A DNA stretch of 64,000 bases from Cydia pomonella. Lineage: Eukaryota > Arthropoda > Insecta > Lepidoptera > Tortricidae. This document shows, one piece after another, positions 56,279-64,000 of this stretch. The notes beneath the pieces were generated by a model that was not told the DNA's origin, searched no databases, and was given only the letters and a program-made list of their open reading frames with translations. The stretch lies in the NCBI RefSeq assembly GCF_033807575.1, contig NC_084704.1:7401056-7465055 (forward strand), written 5' to 3'. Both the position numbers and the translations under genes were made by a program. Within the stretch, counting starts at the first letter, position 1; each line of letters begins with the position of its first letter.

Positions 56279-56733
56279 TCAAATTAATTAACTATGTACT
56301 AATTAGACTCCATTAATCCTTTTTTCTGCAATTCAAAAGGAATTTCTCACTCAGTCCTTTGACAAATCAGTGCAGACCTTGTTGATTCCATCTAATTGCA
56401 TTAAATATAATTAATAAAAATTGCCAATTACGACTAGGTACCAAACCAGTTATGATTTGATCCTTATTTATAAAGCTTATACCTAACTATATAAAGCTAA
56501 ATATATCAGTTAAACGGCAGGTACCTACATAATATACCTTTATTATTTTATAAGGCACATCGTGATAGGCTGAGCGAATCTTAGGCATATCATGCAATTG
56601 CGACGTTTCATGATACGTCTAGGAATAGGCCAATTCAAACGTGCACTGACAAATATCGATATTAGAGTCATATAACTTAGCTGTCATTTGCGCGTTCATC
56701 TTGCTCAGACTTGCCCGATGTCCGCACAAGTAT

Positions 56734-56914
56734 TATATAAGCCACGAGACGCCCGCTTAAAATTCCGTCATAGTATAGTTAAATCGCTGCCGCTTGATAT
56801 GTGCACCAGCCCGAGCCTGACGTGATCTCGTCCAATATTTACGGTCGATCAGTGCGCATGGGCACTTCATTTGCGATGCCTGTCAGTTTCCTGTGAGATT
56901 ACATTTTTATAAAG
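56734..56914 (+). promoter_or_regulatory. Candidate promoter and noncoding first exon of UGT gene 2
   Basis: TATATAA at 56734-56740 is followed about 36 nt later by TCATAG, a weak initiator match. The downstream segment is less AT-rich than its surroundings and ends in TATAAAG|GTTAGT, a plausible splice donor after 56914. The acceptor at 58121-58123, directly before the gene 2 ATG, would complete a 1.2-kb 5'UTR intron. This assignment is inference from spacing; other TATA-like strings lie closer, for example near 57760. Confidence 0.35.
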
Positions 56915-57205
56915 GTTAGTTTTTATTCATATTCTAATTTGATTATTAATAAAAAAATAATAATAACGACTAGGGAACAAATCAAACTTTTTTGTAAATA
57001 AAAATCATTTGTGTTTTTTAAGTAGTCACAGTCACACTGCCATAAATTATACACTAATCCGCCGCGTAAGCTGAAGACGCGGGTTCGCTTCCCGCCTCGC
57101 ATTAACGATTGAATTTGAGCGATAGTTTTGAATATAGAGATAAAATTTTCTTATTAAAATAACAAATAACAATTTAATAAAACGGGGCTTAACCGTGGTT
57201 ATAAA

Positions 57206-57312
57206 CAATCGTGTTATAATAGAGAGCTTTTCAGTACCGTGTTTAGGCAACGAAGCTTGCTGAGTTGCCTAAGTTAGGTACGGGATGGAAAAGCTTGATT
57301 ATATCACTATTG
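57206..57312. repeat. Foldback element
   Basis: CAATCGTGTTATAATAGAGA GCTTTTCAGTACCGTGTTTA GGCAAC mirrors GTTGCCTAAGTTAGGTACGG, AAAAGCTTGATTATATCACT ATTG. The left arm start recurs at 28334 (ACAATCGTGATATAATAGAG). Confidence 0.7.
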
Positions 57313-57493
57313 TATACAATACATTTTCTACGAGTCATCTATAATAATATTTTTCTTACTATAAATGATCAATGAAAATTGGTAAGTATCTCAGTAGATA
57401 AAAATGTAGTAAGTACAAAAGACATAAACGCGCGACTCCCGCCTCGCACCCCTTTAGTCTTTTTTATGCGAGCGTCGGCACGTGATTAGTATT

Positions 57494-57625
57494 TTTTTTA
57501 TAGTTGACTACAGCGTATCGAAGCGAATCTTATAGTTGAGTTGGGAGCCCATACATGAAAAGCACGCAATTATAGTTTAATATACGAAATCTTAATTCAA
57601 CCATCACAGACGACGAGTAGAAAAA
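57494..57625 (+). repeat. Dispersed repeat shared with 28730-28880
   Basis: TATAGTTGACTACAGCGTAT CGAA, GGGAGCCCATACATGAAAAG, AATTATAGTTTAATATACGA AATCTTAAT are shared in the same order. Confidence 0.65.
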
Positions 57626-58123
57626 CAAAATTGTTTTACTCTGACTAAAGTTGACAACAACATCATCCTTTATACCTATAGCCACCTATAGCCGTGTGCA
57701 CTTTTCCGAATTACCCGCACTTGTTCTTCTTTGGAACGTCGGAGGAATATTACAAGCTTATAAAATAAGTATTTGATTAATTACAATATTTATGTACTTA
57801 GCCAAACAGCTTCAAATACCTAGGGAATCCATGCACACTGAAGGAAGCAGTGAGCAACCGGAAGACTTTGCTAGGATTTGTGGAGGAGCTGGGGTGAGAG
57901 TAGCGCTACCTCGTTTCACGCAAAATAGGCACAATTGTTGTCAATTTACGGAGAATGCCCAGCAAAACTAACTAAGTAACCAAATCTAACCTAATGTTCT
58001 ATTTTGTCGCTCGGTTTTTATGCTCAAATTAGGCACTGACGAATTTTTGTGACGAAGTGGATTAGGAGAAATCATACTAATCATTTAAATTTATACGCTT
58101 TTCAATTTCCTTTCTTATTTCAG

Positions 58124-61100
58124 ATGTTACAAAGAATTATCGCCTTAGCAGTTCTGCTTCTGGCGTCAAGCGAAGCGCTTCGGATTCTGGTAGTGTTTCC
58201 CATGGCCTCGAAGAGTCATAGTATACTAGGCCATGGCGTAGTCAATCATTTGCTGCAGGCTGGGCATGAGGTGCGCCTTTTTCGATTTTTAACATGCTTT
58301 TATTAGGTCGACCTGTATGTAACTAACTACCTAGTATGTAATGGAATCTAAGGTAAGAATTTAACCATCTTCCAAGGACCGTAGCATCATGAAAATTGGT
58401 AGCTGTATGTAGTTCTGATGACAATACAATAATATGGCACTGTCGAACTGATCTGATGATGGAGCCGGAAGATGTGAACTGGAACTTCATGATGGAACAT
58501 CGTATCATAGCTGTGTTTGGATTAGTTAGACAAGTCTTGTAATGAACTTAGACCACGATTAGGTTTCAAGGTCTGATGATGAAGCCGGAAGATAGGCACT
58601 GGCATAGCATGATGGAATATCGTATCATAGTCGTGTTTGCACTTGTGAGAAAGGTCACGGAATGGACTTTGAACACGATCAGGTTTCAAGGTTATAACAA
58701 ACCTATTATATATTGACTTGGAAGTTTTTCAGTCATCTCAAATATATCCTGAGCAAAAAGAACAGCTTAGCCGCGAAATGCATATTTTTGGTTTATACGT
58801 GCATTTATAAAAGCGTGTTTTTCTAGTGTTTTTTAAACTATTAATTTATTAACTTTTTATTCGTATGACAATAAGTAATATTTAAGTTTACAAGTAAGGC
58901 CAAGATAACTCTTTGCGATTTAAGCGAAGATAGCGACTTGGATAGCACAGACTGTGCAAGTTTTATTTATAAGTCATAATTTCATGGAAGTCTTAACGTT
59001 TAAAAGAACACTTGCACAGTCTGTCCTATCAAAATCGCTGCAGAGTTATTTAAGTTATTTTGGTCTTACTCTAATTTTTAATATGTTTCTGATAGTTGGC
59101 CACCGAATTCGTACATAACTATTTAGTAGTTTAAAACCCCACTGTTGGATACAAGCGTACTCTCATGCACAAGTGAAATTAGGCTAGACTCCACGCTGGA
59201 CTAAGAAAGAGAGTTTAAACCTTCAAATTTCCATAAGAGATAAAAGGTAAAATATTATGTAAAATTATATTTAATCCAGGGTTATCCACTAACTCTGGGT
59301 TAACCGGTTAAACCCGGAGTTACCAGTACAATTTAACAGTGGGTTAACGGTTAACTCTGAGTTAGTGGTTAGCCACTATTATGACTCCTCTACACGATGG
59401 CCCAGCGCTGGACCAGCGAGATGGCCATGCAATGGTTGAGAGCACGCAATATGGAATGGGCCAGATGTAGATGCGTACGCACCATCGCTGACCCACTACC
59501 TTTGATGTGCGGACGAAAAACCGACACCGCGGCCATCCCATCGCCATCCCTCTGTGCCATAAGCGATCCGACACCACTACCCTCTCTATTAAATAAGGCT
59601 AAACTATACTAAAGTCGCAAAAGTTATAGCTGAGCCCAATCTCAAAGTGTCTAATCTAATAGCAGCCACCCTAGAGTTCCACTACCCATCTTGTAGCTCC
59701 ATTATCAGATCAATTCATACATCAAATTTTTGTACTGCCATCTGTATTATATTATAATATATATTTGGAAGTTTTTAATCAACAGCTATTAAAATTGCCG
59801 TACCTAGGTTAAAAACGACTTGCAAGATTTTATTACATTGTTATACTTCGTTTTTATGTAGCATGGTCAATACGCAAATTTTACCGCAAAAAATACCCGA
59901 TTTGGAACTTCAAGCTTACTTCTGCGAAGTATTTCTAATGCTAAAAACTAAGAGAGAAGTTAATATACATAAGTGCATATGTGTTAATAATAGGGACCGA
60001 TGACTGTATTTTAAAGGGTCAATCAGTAAAGAAAATCTTTCCTAGAATCTATAGTACTTAATATAATGGGATAGTACGACCGCAATTCGGTTTTATTTTC
60101 CCCTGTTTGAAAGTGTAAACATTTCAATAAAACTTTGCTTGACCTCAATATGGTTTGAATCGCGCTCTCGAAACTTTCTCAAACGATGAATAATTCCAAA
60201 ACAAATATTCTGCTGAAAACAACGGCTATTTTAAAAGTTACCTTTGAGGAGTTTAAAGGAATAGGTTGGGAGCTCTCCGGTAGTCGGCTTCAAGTCGCAA
60301 CGAGAAAATCCCTGGTATTTGACGTATAAACCACGAATTTGTTTTAACTAAGTTTTGCATTTCCACCAGTAGTTTTTTTGATAACGAGCCAAAAGTTTAA
60401 GGTAAATCAGGGGATTTACTGAGGGGAATTAACTGAGCAGTGTCGACTACTCCCTAGTAGTGCTCAGTTACAACTCCTCCGATACAAAGATGTTCAGAAA
60501 AGACACATGAAAAGATGCAACATTGACGCCTCTCGGTGGGAAGGTTTGGCAGCACATCGTCCTGAGTGGCGCAGGCTGGTGCAGGGCAATGTGCGCGATT
60601 TCGAGGAGCAACGTAAAGCTGACCTCGACGCTAAACGCGACGAGCTGAAAACGCGCCAGCCTGCGTCCATTCACTACCACTACCTAGCTGGTGTCCTCAC
60701 GTGCCCTCAATGTGCGCGGGGGTTCACCTCAAAGATCGGCTATGTCAGCCATCTTCGGGCGCATGAGCGCCGAGCTAACTAGGAGTCGAAGTGGTCGCCA
60801 TGGTCGAAATCGGCCGGAAAGATCATCATCAGTGCTCAGTTAATTGGCAACTTGGCACTTTCAATCAAATTGATTAGCGAAAGACGTATTACAACTAGAG
60901 TGATAAGCATTACGACGATTACCTCAGTTACTATCTACCACTGCTGCACTGGTGATACGTCCGTATAACCCGACTCCAACAGGCTTGCCAAATTTAAAAC
61001 AGCTGAGCAACTCATCTTACAGGTTTTAAGTTAAAGATTTTAAGGATTCGTTCCGAAGGTCGTGAAGTTGGAATCTCGACGCAATGCGCGGTTTAATTAT

Positions 61101-62389
61101 TTTGTCATGAGCGTTCCGACTGAACGTCTAGCGACCTTTAAATCCTTCAACAAGGAAGAGTTTTGGCCAAAGGATGTCAAGTTCCAGCGGTTCCGCGGCG
61201 CGTCCTGCTCCCTGACACTGCGAGGTTGTGTAACTCATCGCAACCACAGTGTATTTTGTGGTTTTTAATTTTAAGATATATTGTTTATAATGTGTATGCT
61301 AGTTTTAAGGTAGGCTATTAGTTGCCACAAGTAAAATTTTCATTTCATTTAAAAATAAAGCTAGACAAATTTGTTTGCTTGTTTAACGACTATAAATTAC
61401 GCGCTGCCACTGCTCTTTACCCTTTTTTGTCGAATTCATTCATTGGAAAAGTAAAGTGCAGACTTCCTCACGCAGCATTACTTGCGCGGTTACATTACTT
61501 GTGCTTGCCGGCCGTGCAATTTTGCATGATATCAAAATCTCAATAAAATTTTCGAATGAAAATTTGTCACATCAGATTGGATGCGGATTGGAATCAACCA
61601 CTTGCTTAACCACTCAATCACTCACCTGAGTGCAAACTCGAAAAAATGATAATTGGAATAGATTGTAATCAGACAGAGTCTTACCAAATGGAAGCCGAGG
61701 TAAGTTCTCATTTTACACGACCGCAACGAGGGAATGAGTCCCACTCGGCCGCGGGAAGTTTTAATTAGATAGTTCGGAGCGCATCCCAAACCTGTGTTAC
61801 CTACACCGACTTGCCTAGATAAAACTGTCTCATACTTTGCTGATGTTTTTACACTTTCACATAGTCAAATTAAAATAAACTGGTATTCAGTTAAAGTTAT
61901 TAAATAACAATAACGTAAACTATTTCCATAATTTACGCTGCGTTAGACACTAGAAAAACATATATGAGTGGTCTATGCCCCGTAGTTCGGATTATAATAT
62001 GTATCATTCTCTAACAGCTAAACAAAAAGAGATATGCCTTTATGTATATGTAGAATCATTAGACTGTAAAATATCAAACCTCAACAATTCGCGTTCAAAA
62101 GTATTCCAAGGTGGCAGATACTTTTGCCATAGTTGTATGTAAATTGACACAAATTTAACATTTTCCTCTCCAAAAGTAAGTCTCCAATACGTATCGGCAA
62201 CACAAAATGAAGAGTTCCATACCTTGAGGGATTTTATTGAGTAAGTATGTAATTACGTGCTTACAGTTTGTTTCGTGTTTCAGGTCGTTCACGTTACTGG
62301 TTTTCCACGTGACAAACCGGAGCTAAAACTAAAAGAGATCATCGTTCCTAACATCTTCATGGCAATTGCTAAAGAAGATCCGGCGGGAT
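58124..62389 (+). CDS. UGT: UDP-glycosyltransferase (UGT gene 2), 5' part only; continues past window end
   Basis: Exon 1 is 58124-58270 (49 codons) and exon 2 is 62284-62389 (35 codons plus 1 nt). Exon 1 encodes a signal peptide (MLQRIIALAVLLLASSEA), then LRILVVFP and the KSHS motif with the candidate catalytic His at residue 32, ending in GHE. Exon 2 continues VVHVTGFPRDKPELKLKEI. Both introns have GT..AG borders and the same positions and phases (0, then 1) as UGT gene 1, which argues for common ancestry. The ATG sits directly after a TTATTTCAG acceptor, so the transcript starts in an upstream noncoding exon. Intron 1 is 4.0 kb and full of repeats. No third exon is visible between 62390 and 64000, so the gene either runs on beyond the window or is broken. 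It is a divergent paralogue of gene 1 in opposite orientation. Confidence 0.85.
58365..58691 (+). repeat. GAGCTGATCTGAT-family repeat with a 120-bp tandem pair, in UGT gene 2 intron 1
   Basis: Units 58452-58571 and 58572-58691 are both exactly 120 bp. They share TCTGATGATG.AGCCGGAAGA, CATGATGGAA.ATCGTATCAT AG, and GATTAGGTTTCAAGG or GATCAGGTTTCAAGG. The preceding part (58365-58451) links the unit to the family at 39665. Confidence 0.75.
59284..59375. repeat. Foldback element in UGT gene 2 intron 1
   Basis: ATCCACTAACTCTGGGTTAA CC mirrors GGTTAACTCTGAGTTAGTGG. The centre ACCAGTACAATTTAACAGTG matches the element at 43412. The following 59384-59600 is a GC-richer repeat (CTCTACACGATGGCCCAGCG), not a gene. 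Confidence 0.65.
60471..60830 (+). mobile_element. 5'-truncated LINE with zinc-finger C-terminus and perfect 12-bp target duplication
   Basis: AGTGCTCAGTTA lies at both 60459-60470 and 60831-60842, so the insert is exactly 60471-60830. It encodes the end of a LINE ORF in one open frame: QLLRYKDVQKRHMKRCNIDASRWE, then a charged helix, and finally a C2H2 zinc finger (CPQCARGF..IGYVSHLRAH), stopping at 60782. The 3'UTR is short and ends in ATCATCATC. It lies in intron 1 of UGT gene 2, same strand. The perfect duplication and open frame point to recent insertion. Confidence 0.85.
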
Positions 62390-63721
62390 GTAAGATATCT
62401 ACTGAATAATTTAGAATAATAAAGTAGCTGAATAAGGTAGGCCACTGATGGATAACCAAGTTTCCAAAATGAAATGACACTTTATTAAATATTGAATTAC
62501 AAAGAGCTCGACGCTTTTCGTGTTCGCGTAACAATTCATAGCAGCTTCACCCAACTTTAGAAACCGCTGCATTATAGTTTTTTTTTTCACGATTAGGTTA
62601 TACTGCTTCCCATCTCTTTAACCAAATAGATTATATATCAATAATATGTCCCAAATAGATTGTCAACCTCTTATGTGCATCCATGCAGTCATTATGATAT
62701 TTTCAAAATTGGATCGTAAGCTTAAAATATTAGCGTGCGAAGAGTAAATTATGCCAACCGATACATTTGATACTTGGTAAAATTAAACAAGTAATTATTT
62801 GTTAAACAATAACTTGCAAAAAAAAGAGTATTACTATTTGAGCAAAATAGTTCGCTACCTAAGAGTATCCAGACTGAAGTATAATTTTTAACATTAGTTA
62901 AAAACCCTCTTTTCTTCATTTTGAACAAGTATGACATTTGGAGAAGCATATATTGGTCAAACATCAGACAATAATTATCCGTTACCTACTAATCCAATAA
63001 GCCGTTCTGCAATATTAAACAATAAATTGCGGGTGGTATGAATTGCATAGTAGGAAAGCCTGGGTAACGTCTAGAGCAAACTTATTTTGGTACAATGTAC
63101 ATGATATTGCATAAGAGATATTTATTTATTTATTTATTTGCATGATTGATGAATAAAAAGTCTATTTTCCAGTAAAGCAATTTACTTCCATTTTCTAATA
63201 CTAATAATTGGCTCAACTCTCGTATCTGCCGATCTTAATCCATGTTGGTGACTAAAAATTTCATCAATAACAGCAATAATTACAATACATGTATTGGGAT
63301 TTAAGAGTATAATGTATTATCTCTAGTTATTTTAATAATACATACACACTTTAGTTTGTTTAGTCATAAATTATTGGAAACTGGAATTTTTTTCTTGTAC
63401 CGCAATATATGTCGTATAACGTACTTATGTTATTTTCCTGTTTGTGTCAAAAGTATTTACATGCTCTGTACAACGTTCTCTTCAGTTCTCAACCTGATGA
63501 AATAGGTATAGGTACTTATTCAATATTACGCACCGTACCTACCTATTCCATAAATATTAATATCACAGTATCACCGCTTGTGAGGCATTATATTAACTAA
63601 TTGCCTTTGTGAATTACCAGGCACTAGTGGTATGTTACATCACATTTTTAGCATAATCTTTTGAAATTGCTAAAATTATCGAAAATAAATCTCCGATATT
63701 GGATTTCGTATGGTAATTTGG
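62390..63721. other. UGT gene 2 intron 2, as far as the window goes
   Basis: Very AT-rich. It was searched by eye for the HPxVQxFL/FDVVV exon expected third and none was found. The 60831-62283 part of intron 1 likewise shows no exon. Confidence 0.5.
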
Positions 63722-63796
63722 TGATGTAGAGAGTGCCCTATGGTGTCAAGTCCGCCATTTTTGCATTAAGTTTTTTTAGCAATAAAGATTTCTTAT
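63722..63796 (+). mobile_element. LINE 3' tail (GCATTAAGTCCGCC family), degraded
   Basis: GTAGAGAGTGCCCTATGG, CAAGTCCGCCATTTT, GCAATAAAG. Followed at once by a SINE. Confidence 0.55.
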
Positions 63797-63810
63797 ATCT
63801 TTTTAAAAAC

Positions 63811-64000
63811 CTATCTGGTCTAGTGGATATTAGTGACCCTGCCAATGAAGCCGATGGCCCCGGGTTAAAAATCCTGGTAAGGACATTTATTTGTGTGATG
63901 AGTACGGATATTTGTTCCTTAATCATGGGTGTTTTGTATGTATTTAAGAATATATTCTTAGCATCTTCGTCTAAGTACCCACAACATAAGCCTTATTGAG
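63811..64000 (+). mobile_element. tRNA-derived SINE, cut by window end
   Basis: TGGTCTAGTGG head, then a damaged B box (GGGTTAAAAATCC), body through CTTATTGAG. It directly follows a LINE 3' tail (63722-63796). Confidence 0.85.

Noticed and set aside
57055..57110. tRNA-like GGGTTCGCTTCCCGCC segment
   Set aside because: Only a B-box-like hairpin is present; no acceptor or anticodon stems. Probably an old SINE scrap.
59362..59612. Overlapping 71-codon ORFs on both strands
   Set aside because: They lie in a GC-richer palindromic repeat inside UGT gene 2 intron 1.

Overview
This window is eukaryotic, almost certainly from a moth or butterfly (Lepidoptera). It is AT-rich and has no dense ORFs or operons. 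Its recognisable genes are multi-exon, with GT..AG introns. It is packed with short retroelement tails, one recurring tRNA-derived SINE and many foldback (hairpin) miniature elements of the kind I associate with lepidopteran genomes. The order-level call rests on the UDP-glycosyltransferase (UGT) architecture and the repeat types; I cannot name the species.

The host gene content I can support is a pair of UGT genes arranged head to head. UGT gene 1 is on the minus strand (42365-47726). It can be read completely in eight coding exons that join in frame to 518 codons plus a stop: signal peptide, N-terminal acceptor domain, C-terminal UDP-sugar domain with the UGT signature, a membrane anchor and a basic tail. 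UGT gene 2 is on the plus strand. Its first two coding exons (58124-58270 and 62284-62389) are seen and the rest must lie beyond the window end. The first two intron positions and phases match in both genes. UGTs conjugate small lipophilic compounds with sugar in the ER lumen, so the pair is a piece of a detoxification gene cluster.

Upstream of gene 1 is a TATA-containing block (about 48310-48441). A second copy lies 2.3 kb away (50640-50757) with the TATA changed. The roughly 10.4 kb between the two UGT starts otherwise holds repeats.

Region by region: 1-32 kb is gene-poor DNA made of SINEs, 5'-truncated LINE ends, terminal-inverted-repeat (TIR) elements and hairpins, several nested in one another. 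32.9-35.4 kb holds a LINE with a 586-codon reverse-transcriptase ORF, sitting between near-perfect 28-bp inverted repeats of a DNA element it apparently invaded. 35.4-42.3 kb is more repeats. 42.4-47.7 kb is UGT gene 1, with a LINE piece and two hairpins in its last intron. 48-58 kb is the intergenic region. 58-64 kb is the start of UGT gene 2, whose first intron carries a 120-bp tandem pair and a LINE fragment with a perfect 12-bp target-site duplication.

I saw no rRNA gene, true tRNA gene, CRISPR array or viral gene, and no convincing new multi-gene system. The most interesting items are the UGT pair with its copied promoter-like block, the shared-target-site dimer of a 189-bp foldback element, and the datable nested insertions.
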